The position numbers and the translations under genes are program-made. From Tragulus kanchil (Eukaryota > Chordata > Mammalia > Artiodactyla > Tragulidae), in NCBI GenBank assembly GCA_022376925.1, contig JAIOJX010000032.1, positions 102,044,794 to 102,108,793 on the forward strand: DNA of 64,000 nt, given 5' to 3'. The notes below the pieces were generated by a model. That model was not told the origin of the DNA. It saw only the letters and a program-made list of their open reading frames with translations, and did not search any database. Positions 12,435 to 23,610 of the stretch are shown here, piece by piece. Position 1 is the first letter of the stretch. Each line of letters begins with the position of its first letter.

Positions 12435-12871
12435 TTTTGTTGTTCTTCAGTTGCTAAGTCATGTCTGACTCTTTGTGACCCCATGGATTGCAGCATGCCA
12501 GGCTTCTTTGTCCTATACTGTCTCCAAGAGTTTGCTCAAGTTCTTGCCCATTGAGTCAGGGACACCATCTAACCACCTCATCTTCTGCTGCTCCCTTTTC
12601 CTCCTGCCCTTAATCATCCCCCAACATCAGTTTTTTTTTCTGGTGAGGCAGCCATTTGCATCAAGTGGCCAAAGTACTGGACCTTCAGCTTCAGCATCAG
12701 TCCTCCCAATGAATATTCAGGGTTGATTTCCTTTAGAATTGACTGATTTGATCTCCTTGCAGTCCAAGAGACTCTCAAGATTCTTCCCAAGCACCAGAGT
12801 TTGAAAGCATCAATTCTTCAGTGCTCAGCCTTTATTATGGTCCAACTCTTGCATCCATACATGATAAGTAC
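12435..12871 (-). mobile_element. BovB (RTE) LINE 3' region
   Basis: Minus-strand BovB 3' sequence: GTTGCTAAGTCATGTCTGAC at the element's 3' end, CATTGAGTCAGGGACACC, CAAGTGGCCAAAGTACTGG, CAATGAATATTCAGGGTTGA and CATCCATACATGA in the usual order. A C- and T-rich interruption near 12590-12645 disturbs the frame, so nothing functional is encoded. Confidence 0.88.
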
Positions 12872-12892
12872 TAATATTGATACTACTTATGA

Positions 12893-13148
12893 TAAGTAAC
12901 ATAAGCCATATATTCCTATGAGCTAGACATTATGCTTTAGACTGTCATACATTCTCTTGTTCACTTTTCATAACAACTCAATAAGATAGATGTCTTTAAA
13001 GACAAAGGCTTAGAGATGTGATTAATTTACCCAGGACATATAATTATCCAGTGCTATAGCCAGGATTTACACTTGTATCTATATGGCCCTAACATCCGTG
13101 TTCTTAATACCTCTGTACATTTTATACACTATGCTGCATATCACAAAC
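12893..13148 (-). mobile_element. MIR SINE relic (also 14047-14303)
   Basis: Reverse MIR order: GAGCTAGACATTATGCTTTA, CATAACAACTCAATAAGATAG, CAAAGGCTTAGAGATGTGAT, TTACCCAGGACATATAATTA, CAGGATTTACACTTG. About 250 bases, close to a full MIR. Duplicated by pair 6. Confidence 0.7.
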
Positions 13149-13183
13149 CACTCTGCCGTCTTCTAGCATTCATCATCTTGCAT

Positions 13184-13260
13184 GTGTTATTGTTGTTGTT
13201 GTTTAGTTGCTGAGTCATGTCTGATTCTTTGTGACCCCATGGACTGTACCATCCCAGTAG
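13184..13260 (-). mobile_element. BovA/BovB 3' end fragment (also 14339-14415)
   Basis: TGTTATTGTTGTTGTTG simple tail followed by TTGCTGAGTCATGTCTGATT and GTGACCCCATGGACTGTA: the last 75 bases of a BovB-derived element in minus orientation. Confidence 0.82.
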
Positions 13261-13844
13261 GGCTAGGATTTGATGGGTATTTTTCACTTGAAGTTAGAAA
13301 AAGCAATAACTATTTAAATAGTGTCAACTCTATAGCCAGGTTTTTGGTTCTATCCTCAGGGTCCAATAGAAAAAACTCTAGTTTCTTCCCTCAGGGAAAA
13401 TCATTGCTAATCTGTCAGGTTATTAATAATTTAAATAAAAAGAAATTATTGACACCCTTGAAGCTACTCTTCTGAACAATATAACTTAAATTCCAAGGTT
13501 GATCAGATTTCAAAACAGCAAGGGGTGACTATTAGCTGAAAGAAAGAAATTATGTCTTGAAAATTTTGTAAGATTTGGTAAGCCAGAAAATATGCCATAC
13601 CAAATTGAAAGTAAATAATGACAATTTGCTAACTGGAGGAAAAAAAATAATCCTTAAAATAATGGAAGATTCAGGTAGAAAGGTAACTAGTTACCTCTCA
13701 CTTGGCATCACTTAAAACATTCCCTCCTAGAGAATATATTGGAATTACCATGATGGAAATAATATGCACTTGTTAGTCATACAGACCTGCAACCTACAAG
13801 TCTGTCAGCACAAACTGGTTAAACAATAAAATTGGGAACTAGGG

Positions 13845-14026
13845 TTCAGCATCAGTCCTTCCAATGAATATTCAGGGTTGATTTCCTTTAGAATTGACTG
13901 GTTTGATCTCCTTGCAGTCCAAGAGACTCTCAAGATTCTTCCCAAGCACCAGAGTTTGAAAGCATCAATTCTTCAGTGCTCAGCCTTTATTATGGTCCAA
14001 CTCTTGCATCCATACATGATAAGTAC
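13845..14026 (-). mobile_element. BovB fragment, duplicate
   Basis: Copy of 12690-12871 from pair 6, truncated at the seam. Confidence 0.88.
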
Positions 14027-14414
14027 TAATATTGATACTACTTATGATAAGTAACATAAGCCATATATTCCTATGAGCTAGACATTATGCTTTAGACTGT
14101 CATACATTCTCTTGTTCACTTTTCATAACAACTCAATAAGATAGATGTCTTTAAAGACAAAGGCTTAGAGATGTGATTAATTTACCCAGGACATATAATT
14201 ATCCAGTGCTATAGCCAGGATTTACACTTGTATCTATATGGCCCTAACATCCGTGTTCTTAATACCTCTGTACATTTTATACACTATGCTGCATATCACA
14301 AACCACTCTGCCGTCTTCTAGCATTCATCATCTTGCATGTGTTATTGTTGTTGTTGTTTAGTTGCTGAGTCATGTCTGATTCTTTGTGACCCCATGGACT
14401 GTACCATCCCAGTA

Positions 14415-17000
14415 GGGCTAGGATTTGATGGGTATTTTTCACTTGAAGTTAGAAAAGCAATAACTATTTAAATAGTGTCAACTCTATAGCCAGGTTTTTG
14501 GTTCTATCCTCAGGGTCCAATAGAAAAAACTCTAGTTTCTTCCCTCAGGGAAAATCATTGCTAATCTGTCAGGTTATTAATAATTTAAATAAAAAGAAAT
14601 TATTGACACCCTTGAAGCTACTCTTCTGAACAATATAACTTAAATTCCAAGGTTGATCAGATTTCAAAACAGCAAGGGGTGACTATTAGCTGAAAGAAAG
14701 AAATTATGTCTTGAAAATTTTGTAAGATTTGGTAAGCCAGAAAATATGCCATACCAAATTGAAAGTAAATAATGACAATTTGCTAACTGGAGGAAAAAAA
14801 ATAATCCTTAAAATAATGGAAGATTCAGGTAGAAAGGTAACTAGTTACCTCTCACTTGGCATCACTTAAAACATTCCCTCCTAGAGAATATATTGGAATT
14901 ACCATGATGGAAATAATATGCACTTGTTAGTCATACAGACCTGCAACCTACAAGTCTGTCAGCACAAACTGGTTAAACAATAAAATTGGGAACTAGGGCA
15001 GCAGAAAGGAGGTTTAATGATGGTGTATGGGAAATATAATGTTGTCCAGGTACCCCCACAATGAGGGAGTCTGTTTTCATCTTGGAATTCAGCCAGGAGC
15101 TTACCTTGCTGACTCAAGAAATCTTAAAATATATTCTCCTGCCATATCCCCCTCGTCCAAATTTTTTAAAAACAGGGAGAGAGACAACCACATAGTAAAC
15201 CCTTAGAGAAAAATAATGAGGCACCTGGGCTGAGTACCGGGTCTTATATTCAGAATCAAGACTCGCTAATTAGTAATTTTCTACCTATCACTTGTCAGTA
15301 TCTTGGAAGCAAGCAAAATTTCCTTATCAATTCTTTAAAGAAACTTCATTGTTGTAAGTAAACACTAAATAACAGCATGAGCAAACGTTAATAACTTTGT
15401 TTAAAATAGTATATAAACCCCTGAGGCAAGTAACAGTACCTCAGAATGAGGTGGTCTTGGGTCCACATGGGAGAGAGACTCAGAAAGAGATATGAGCAAC
15501 TTGAACGATGTAGTAATAAGTTAAGACCAGACCAAAACAGATATTTTTCTATTAGACTTACATAAAGCTTTCCTTCTTAGGGAGAAATAACAATGTTATT
15601 TTCACAAACCTGCTATCTAATATTTGCTCTTCTGTTTAATTATGCTTTGCCAATTGTGTCATAAGATGCACATTCCATGAAGTTTTTTAGACTGGCCCAT
15701 CTCCAAGTGCCCACACTGATGCACTGAGTGAAAATTTTTGGGTAAGATTTTTTGGCCCTAAGCTCCTTCTGAACAATATAACTTAAATTCCAAGGTTGAT
15801 CAGATTTCAAAACAGCAAGGTGATTGCAAGGCATTTACCAAATTGAAAGTAAATAATGACAATTTGCTAACTGGAGGAAAAAAAATAATCCTTAAAATAA
15901 TGGAAGATTCAGGTAGAAAGGTAACTAGTTACCTCTCACTTGGCATCACTTAAAACATTCCCTCCTAGAGAATATATTGGAATTACCATGATGGAAATAA
16001 TATGCACTTGTTAGTCATACAGACCTGCAACCTACAAGTCTGTCAGCACAAACTGGTTAAACAATAAAATTGGGAACTAGGGCAGCAGAAAGGAGGTTTA
16101 ATGATGGTGTATGGGAAATATAATGTTGTCCAGGTACCCCCACAATGAGGGAGTCTGTTTTCATCTTGGAATTCAGCCAGGAGCTTACCTTGCTGACTCA
16201 AGAAATCTTAAAATATATTCTCCTGCCATATCCCCCTCGTCCAAATTTTTTAAAAACAGGGAGAGAGACAACCACATAGTAAACCCTTAGAGAAAAATAA
16301 TGAGGCACCTGGGCTGAGTACCGGGTCTTATATTCAGAATCAAGACTCGCTAATTAGTAATTTTCTACCTATCACTTGTCAGTATCTTGGAAGCAAGCAA
16401 AATTTCCTTATCAATTCTTTAAAGAAACTTCATTGTTGTAAGTAAACACTAAATAACAGCATGAGCAAACGTTAATAACTTTGTTTAAAATAGTATATAA
16501 ACCCCTGAGGCAAGTAACAGTACCTCAGAATGAGGTGGTCTTGGGTCCACATGGGAGAGAGACTCAGAAAGAGATATGAGCAACTTGAACGATGTAGTAA
16601 TAAGTTAAGACCAGACCAAAACAGATATTTTTCTATTAGACTTACATAAAGCTTTCCTTCTTAGGGAGAAATAACAATGTTATTTTCACAAACCTGCTAT
16701 CTAATATTTGCTCTTCTGTTTAATTATGCTTTGCCAATTGTGTCATAAGATGCACATTCCATGAAGTTTTTTAGACTGGCCCATCTCCAAGTGCCCACAC
16801 TGATGCACTGAGTGACTGGAATGAACTGAAATTCTGAGGAGGCCAAAAGAAAATACCTGGTTGTAAAAAGAGACAGAAAGTCTTGCTTGTCACTCTTCAT
16901 TGAAATATGTAACCAAGACTAATAAAATGGTCCATCATTTTAATAAGCAGCAAACTGAAAGAGGAATAGAATAGCTAAAATGAGAAAAATGGAAACAGAA
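14415..17000. other. Unassigned block with a possible LTR
   Basis: No gene recognised. The body of pair 7 (14998-15730, again 16081-16814) contains a TATA-like TATATAAACCCC at about 15410 and 16494, followed by a purine-rich stretch, as in some retroviral LTRs. I could not find terminal TG/CA or a tail, so this is only a suggestion. Confidence 0.3.
14623..16814. repeat. Tandem copy pair 7, patched seam
   Basis: Copy A 14623-15730 recurs as 15766-16814. The first 55 bases of copy B align with shift 1143, then about 59 bases are missing, and from 15836 the shift is 1084. The filler 15731-15765 resembles 14713-14740 with base runs expanded, as if the seam had been pieced together from poor sequence. 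Confidence 0.9.
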
Positions 17001-17474
17001 AGTGTTGGGGAGATGTGGTTATGAACTTTGGAAGGGGCAGATCACACAGGGTCTACTAGGCTGTGCTACAGACAATGAGAGGACATGCAACAGTTTTTAA
17101 GGAGGCAGGTGACATGTTGAATCTGCATTTCCTGAAGATCTTTCAGACTGTAGTGTGCACAATCAATCAGGGTAAGATACTGGGTATAAGTATAGGAGTA
17201 ACAAAATTATAATAATAGTTCAAGTAAGAAATAATGGTAGCTGGATTGGTGGTGGTGGTGGTGGTTCAAGTAGAAAGAGAAATGCATTGTTTGAAGAGAA
17301 AGGGAAAAGGTAATATTGACAGAATTTAGAGGATGGGCAGGATGTGAGTAACAAGAAAGTATATGAGATGACTTCTAGGTTTCTGACTTGTTAAATTGGA
17401 TAAATGATAGTGGATTCACTTAGCTAGGTAGTACTAGAAGAAGATAAAGATTGCAGGGAAAGATCACAGATCTG
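17000..17474 (+). mobile_element. Old interspersed repeat (family not named)
   Basis: The text AGTTTTTAAGGAGGCAGGTGACATG, AATGGTAGCTGGATTGG and ATGACTTCTAGGTTTCTGAC follows in order a familiar ancient mammalian repeat, and continues after the NDEL1 retrocopy at 18013-18250. I do not trust my memory of its name. A short (GGT)n run lies at 17247-17266. Confidence 0.4.
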
Positions 17475-18002
17475 CTTTTTTTTTTGTCTGTGAAATTCAC
17501 TGTTTGCATATTAAAACATTTTTTCAAAGGAAAGCATTTTTTTTAACCACATGATGATCCTGTACAGCTGCCCGGAGTAGGACACCGTTATAAGTCTTTA
17601 ACATGCCTTGTGAGTTCTGAATAGATAAAAGCTACAAAACCCAAGTTATATGCAAATATCTTAGGCAATAATGTTATAAACCTATGCACGATAAAACAAA
17701 TGTAGACAGTAAATGCAGCATGAGAGTAATCAAAGGATGCACAGGAGGGACCACGTACAATCAGTCTGCCCTCAGGAGCTGGCACTGGACCGCCCAAGAA
17801 ATCAGGCCACAAATCCTTCCTGACACCATGGGACAGGCCCTCCTTCCAATAAGCAGTTTCCTTCTTTAAACCTGAAAAATCTGGTATATCTTCACCATCC
17901 ATGATCAAGAAACCCTCCACTATGTCAAAGGCTCATGTTCACTGCTGCTCCATTGAGGTCTCTGTTCCCCTCCTCCTCACTCCCCTCTGCAACCCTGAGC
18001 TC
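17475..18002 (-). pseudogene. NDEL1: NDEL1 processed retrocopy, internally deleted
   Basis: Reading the minus strand, about 100 bases of leader precede an ATG at 17902. The first 21 codons (17902 to 17840) begin MDGEDIPDFS and end ETAYWKE. That is the N-terminus of NDEL1, the dynein and LIS1 partner, with two substitutions in 21. From 17840 the match to NDEL1 coding sequence is lost: the open frame runs on to a stop near 17588 with unrelated residues, the remainder looks like 3' UTR, and the copy ends in a 10-base A-tail (T-run 17476-17485). The word CACAGATCTG at 17465-17474 recurs as CACAGATTTG at 18003-18012, a target-site duplication. The copy is intronless and LINE-mobilised, and the coiled-coil region (most of the roughly 345 residues) is absent. 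It cannot make NDEL1. No clear AATAAA is seen. Confidence 0.72.
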
Positions 18003-18564
18003 CACAGATTTGTATTTGAATATTAACTTTTAAGTGTGTTTACAGAGAAGAAATGCGGAAAGTGGATAGATGTGTTTGGAGTTAGAAGAGTGATCTGATT
18101 GGGGATGTAATAAATAACTTGTGTTGCTTTAGTTGCCTTTACTGAGATTGAATGATAAAATGAATAAAATGGAATTTACCAAAAAGTTAGGGAAAGAAAG
18201 AATATTCAAGGTAGAGGCAATAGAATTTGGAAATGACATGAAAGTGGGGATATTTCAAAGGGTAATTATTGCTGAAACTTAGCACTGTACATGGGAGAAA
18301 GAAAAATAAGAAGTAGTTAACAGTCATTACCTCTGGGAAGTAGCTCAGAAAAGTATAAGATGAGAGAGATGTACCTTTTTATATAGTGTGAATTTATTCT
18401 TTACAGTGTACATTTTCAGTAGTTTTAAAAATGAAAATAGAGCTTCCCCTTTTTTATATGATGTCTAGGTTTCTGACTTGTTAAATTGGATAAATGATAG
18501 TGGATTCACTTAGCTAGGTAGTACTAGAAGAAGATAAAGATTGCAGGGAAAGATCACAGATCTG

Positions 18565-19092
18565 CTTTTTTTTTTGTCTGTGAAATTCACTGTTTGCATA
18601 TTAAAACATTTTTTCAAAGGAAAGCATTTTTTTTAACCACATGATGATCCTGTACAGCTGCCCGGAGTAGGACACCGTTATAAGTCTTTAACATGCCTTG
18701 TGAGTTCTGAATAGATAAAAGCTACAAAACCCAAGTTATATGCAAATATCTTAGGCAATAATGTTATAAACCTATGCACGATAAAACAAATGTAGACAGT
18801 AAATGCAGCATGAGAGTAATCAAAGGATGCACAGGAGGGACCACGTACAATCAGTCTGCCCTCAGGAGCTGGCACTGGACCGCCCAAGAAATCAGGCCAC
18901 AAATCCTTCCTGACACCATGGGACAGGCCCTCCTTCCAATAAGCAGTTTCCTTCTTTAAACCTGAAAAATCTGGTATATCTTCACCATCCATGATCAAGA
19001 AACCCTCCACTATGTCAAAGGCTCATGTTCACTGCTGCTCCATTGAGGTCTCTGTTCCCCTCCTCCTCACTCCCCTCTGCAACCCTGAGCTC
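18565..19092 (-). pseudogene. NDEL1: NDEL1 retrocopy, second copy from pair 8
   Basis: Duplicate of 17475-18002 at shift 1090, with the same flanks, A-tail and both target-site repeats. By eye no base differs, so it is not a second retrotransposition event. Confidence 0.72.
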
Positions 19093-19509
19093 CACAGATT
19101 TGTATTTGAATATTAACTTTTAAGTGTGTTTACAGAGAAGAAATGCGGAAAGTGGATAGATGTGTTTGGAGTTAGAAGAGTGATCTGATTGGGGATGTAA
19201 TAAATAACTTGTGTTGCTTTAGTTGCCTTTACTGAGATTGAATGATAAAATGAATAAAATGGAATTTACCAAAAAGTTAGGGAAAGAAAGAATATTCAAG
19301 GTAGAGGCAATAGAATTTGGAAATGACATGAAAGTGGGGATATTTCAAAGGGTAATTATTGCTGAAACTTAGCACTGTACATGGGAGAAAGAAAAATAAG
19401 AAGTAGTTAACAGTCATTACCTCTGGGAAGTAGCTCAGAAAAGTATAAGATGAGAGAGATGTACCTTTTTTTTATATAGTGTGAATTTATTCTTTACAGT
19501 GTACATTTT

Positions 19510-20120
19510 CAGTAGTTTTAAAAATGAAAATAGAGCTTCCTTATGACTCTGCAATCCCACTCTTGGGTATATATTCAAGTAAAACTCTAATTTTAAAATG
19601 TGCCCAATGTTCGTAGTACTATTTACAATAGACAAGGCATGGAAGCAACATAAATGTCCATCAACAAATAAATGGATAAAGAATATGTGGTGTTTATACA
19701 CAGTGGAGTATTACTCAGCCATAGAAGAGAACAAAATAATGCCATCTGTAGCAATGTGGTTATATCTAGAGATTATATTAACTGAAGTAATTCAGACAGA
19801 GAAAGACAAATATTTCATGATATAATTTACATGATACAAATGAACCTATTTACAAAGCAGAAATAGACTCACAAATATAGAAAGCAAACATGGTTATCAA
19901 AGGGGATAGTGCTGGTGGAGGTGGTAAATTAGAAGTTTGTGATTAATATATCCATGCTACTATATATAAAATAAATAACATTAAGAACCTACTGTGTAGC
20001 ACAGGGAACTGTACTTAATATCTTCTAATAGCCTATAATTGAAAAGACACTGAATCATTCTGTGGTACACATGAAACAGTATTATAAATTAACTATACTT
20101 CATTAAAATCCCAATAATTA
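19510..20120 (+). mobile_element. L1 LINE 3' end
   Basis: Plus-strand L1 end of ORF2 and 3' UTR: CAATCCCACTCTTGGGTATA, GGAAGCAACATAAATGTCC, ATGGATAAAGAATATGTGGT, GGAGTATTACTCAGCCATAG, then GTAGCACAGGGAACTGTAC and ATTAACTATACTTCATTAAA at the tail. Decayed reading frame. The last 70 bases recur at 21125-21195 because of pair 9. Confidence 0.85.
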
Positions 20121-20734
20121 GTTTTTAAAAATAGTTTTAACAAAATGAGAGAAATATTTGAATGAAAAGGTACAGCTGTGTATGTGGTATGTTTCATACT
20201 ATTAGGGGATACTATTCACATAAATTACAATGTGTAGTACAAAGTCTAAACAACTGTACATGGTAGCCTTGATTACAATTATTTCAGATGCAGACATCTT
20301 TGAAGATAAGCCAAATAGACGATTAAAAGCTCACAGGACTAGAGGAGGTTACATCTAAATTTAAACATCAGGAATGAGTGGATAGAGATCAGCTAAAGGG
20401 TCGAATGAGCTGGGTAAGTAGAAAGAAAATAACAGTTCAAGTAGGAGGGAGAGAATGTTTACAGATCCTGCCTAATAATATTTTTTTTTCTTATCAAAGA
20501 TTCCAGTTAGTGGAAATTATCAAAATTTTAATGTTCCATCCATTCTAAACAACTTTTAAAAACAGATTTTGGTTTAAACTTACTGCCATGGATCTAACAT
20601 ATAAAATGCCCTTTCAGACAATCAGTCTTTTAGAAAAATTGCTAAGACCCAGGGCCCAAAAGAACTAGATATTCATAAGTTCTCAAAAGAGAACTATGGG
20701 CACAGGTATTTTCTCAAAATCACTTTAGCTATTT

Positions 20735-20935
20735 TCTCCTTGATCTCTTACCAAGTCCCTTGTTACACGGTTTACTACAAGGCAACAATTATTTTTTCTC
20801 TCTTTGTAACCGTATAGACTGTAAGTTAATTGAGGGTAAGTCACTTTTACTTATTTAAATCTACAGTGTCTAGCAGAGTATTTAGTATAGAGTGGGTGCA
20901 ATCGAACAACAGATGAATGAATGAATAAATGGAAA
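20735..20935 (+). mobile_element. L2 LINE 3' end relic (also 21826-22026)
   Basis: GACTGTAAGTTAATTGAGGG, then CTACAGTGTCTAGCAGAGTA and GGTGCAATCGAACAACAGAT with the GAATGAATGAATAAA end: the classical L2 3' terminal order. Duplicated by pair 9. Confidence 0.65.
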
Positions 20936-20944
20936 GTAAACAGC

Positions 20945-21055
20945 AGAACAATGGATTGAGAACCAGGCAACATGATTTCTAGTCTTGAGTCTCCTCTATG
21001 TGGCTACTGGAAATACACTTGGTTACTTCATATCTCAATTTTTTATTTCTTTAAC
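20945..21055 (+). mobile_element. Possible MIR fragment (also 22036-22146)
   Basis: GAGAACCAGGCAACATGATT followed by CTAGTCTTGAGTCTCC and TACACTTGGTTACTTCATAT resembles the first half of a MIR. Confidence 0.45.
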
Positions 21056-22267
21056 TTAATCTGTTGGATACATCACATGTCATGAACTTATGAAGAAGGC
21101 GTAGTCCTCATCTATCATTAATTTTAATAGCCTATAATTGAAAAGACACTGAATCATTCTGTGGTACACATGAAACAGAAAAACTTCATTAAAATCCCAA
21201 TAATTAGTTTTTAAAAATAGTTTTAACAAAATGAGAGAAATATTTGAATGAAAAGGTACAGCTGTGTATGTGGTATGTTTCATACTATTAGGGGATACTA
21301 TTCACATAAATTACAATGTGTAGTACAAAGTCTAAACAACTGTACATGGTAGCCTTGATTACAATTATTTCAGATGCAGACATCTTTGAAGATAAGCCAA
21401 ATAGACGATTAAAAGCTCACAGGACTAGAGGAGGTTACATCTAAATTTAAACATCAGGAATGAGTGGATAGAGATCAGCTAAAGGGTCGAATGAGCTGGG
21501 TAAGTAGAAAGAAAATAACAGTTCAAGTAGGAGGGAGAGAATGTTTACAGATCCTGCCTAATAATATTTTTTTTTCTTATCAAAGATTCCAGTTAGTGGA
21601 AATTATCAAAATTTTAATGTTCCATCCATTCTAAACAACTTTTAAAAACAGATTTTGGTTTAAACTTACTGCCATGGATCTAACATATAAAATGCCCTTT
21701 CAGACAATCAGTCTTTTAGAAAAATTGCTAAGACCCAGGGCCCAAAAGAACTAGATATTCATAAGTTCTCAAAAGAGAACTATGGGCACAGGTATTTTCT
21801 CAAAATCACTTTAGCTATTTTCTCCTTGATCTCTTACCAAGTCCCTTGTTACACGGTTTACTACAAGGCAACAATTATTTTTTCTCTCTTTGTAACCGTA
21901 TAGACTGTAAGTTAATTGAGGGTAAGTCACTTTTACTTATTTAAATCTACAGTGTCTAGCAGAGTATTTAGTATAGAGTGGGTGCAATCGAACAACAGAT
22001 GAATGAATGAATAAATGGAAAGTAAACAGCAGAACAATGGATTGAGAACCAGGCAACATGATTTCTAGTCTTGAGTCTCCTCTATGTGGCTACTGGAAAT
22101 ACACTTGGTTACTTCATATCTCAATTTTTTATTTCTTTAACTTAATCTGTTGGATACATCACATGTCATGAACTTAGTGAATGAAGAAGGCGTAGTCCTC
22201 CTGATTTCATATAAGAAAGGAGTCAAACAGTTGCTATATTCCTAATATGGGCTACCACTTTCATCCT

Positions 22268-22270
<3 letters not shown>

Positions 22271-22301
<31 letters not shown>
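22271..22301. repeat. (AC)n microsatellite
   Basis: About fifteen uninterrupted AC units, inside a reverse MIR-like stretch (22185-22430). Confidence 0.95.
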
Positions 22302-22476
22302 TCTCAGTGATGATCCTCATAACTTTGCTTGATATAGATGTTATTGCTGTCACTGTTACTAATGAAGGAATTGAGATACAAACCTATTAACTGAAGTTTT
22401 AGGTTACACAAGGTAACTGCAATACAATCAGAGATTGTCACAGAGGCAAACCTTTCAAACTCACCATGTTGCCACT

Positions 22477-23610
22477 TGTTTGAGAACGTTTAAAACAGTA
22501 CATACACAAAAGGAATTATCATTTTTTTTCAAATATCAGCCCAAAGGCTTGTATTTGCTTGTTTCTGTATAAAATAGCCAAACCGGTTTTCCTACCAACC
22601 CACACAGGATGTGAAGCAACAAATTGACTCAAATATTTATTAAGGGAAGACTCTAAGGTCCAGATTTTGCTGAAGATTGTTTTGTTTTGCTTTTTCATTG
22701 CGAAAAGGCAACTAACAACAAGTGAAGAAAGTGAAATGTTGGCAGATAGTTTGGCTAAAGTACCAGACTTCTTTGTCATACAGTCAGACACTGGAGATGG
22801 AAAAAATTCTGCCTGTTATCTTTGTCTGCTCTCTCCTGGCTGAAAAATAGGAGACTCTTTAGAGGTAAAAGGGGTAGCCTGTTCCTTATAGTTAAAACCA
22901 ACCCTAAACACACACAGGTTATGTAATATTTACAAGAGTTGGGGGTGCGAGAGAGAGATAAGGAATGAATGATGGACTCAGACAAGATTATTTAGATTAA
23001 GAATGTATCTTGTTATACAGTTTCTAAACACATAATGCTTGGGAATGCAATATTTGGTTAGATAACTCATTTTCTAACCACACAATGTTTGGGAATGCAT
23101 GCATGTAGAGAAGATGTGTTGGTGCGTTCAATAAATATGTACATACTTGGTTTTCATTACAAACTGACATTCTTCCTTTCTCTGACATCTTTTTCCTTTT
23201 GCCCTTTTGCAAATAAATTTTTCTTTTGTTCTCTTAATTTTTCCTTTTGACTGTCGGGAATCTCAGAACTCATGTGCATGCTAGATTATAAATTTCCCTT
23301 GGCCTGGGATTTCTATTGTAAGGGGTCTCTTTTAGACAGATCTTTTAGTAGCACACCTCCTCTATGCCTTTCGTTGGAAGCTACAGTAAATCCTTGCTGG
23401 AAGTATAAAGTACATTCTATGAATAGTCTTCATTTTTCATCCATTCCAGTGTGTATACCCTTGCCACTGCTTCATCATGAGTGGAGAGCACTACTCTACC
23501 CTGTGACAGGAGATTTGGCTGTGTAACTTGATTGGGACAATGACAGAGGTGGAAATAGTGTTGTGCTTAGATTTTAAGAAGCTTAAGTGTTTCCACTTGT
23601 CCTCTTACAT
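22477..23610. other. Unassigned block (also 23626-24758)
   Basis: No family or exon recognised in most of it. It contains a local imperfect repeat of about 30 bases at 23021 and 23071. Open frames of up to 90 codons occur but have no domain or coding feature I recognise. Confidence 0.4.

Larger units (their letters stand above)
12690..14998. repeat. Tandem copy pair 6 (shift 1155 to 1154)
   Basis: Copy A 12690-13844 abuts copy B 13845-14998 with no filler. The differences seen are one base in an A-run (near 13300 versus 14453) and isolated substitutions near the start. The block contains a BovB 3' part, a MIR and a BovA fragment. Confidence 0.94.
17374..19540. repeat. Tandem copy pair 8 (shift 1090 to 1093)
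   Basis: Copy A 17374-18447 and copy B 18464-19540. The three-base change comes from a longer T-run near 19466. The 16-base filler resembles the bases just upstream of copy A (17359-17373). The block contains the NDEL1 retrocopy, which is therefore present twice. Confidence 0.94.
20026..22200. repeat. Tandem copy pair 9 (shift 1099 to 1091)
   Basis: Copy A 20026-21109 and copy B 21125-22200, with 15 filler bases. Copy B lacks about a dozen bases near 21178, just after its start, and has a few extra near 22175, close to the opposite end. Between them the copies agree. Confidence 0.92.

Noticed and set aside
17588..17920. 110-codon frame as an intact small gene
   Set aside because: Only the first 21 codons after the inner ATG match NDEL1. 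The rest reads through untranslated-like sequence, and the locus has retrocopy hallmarks.
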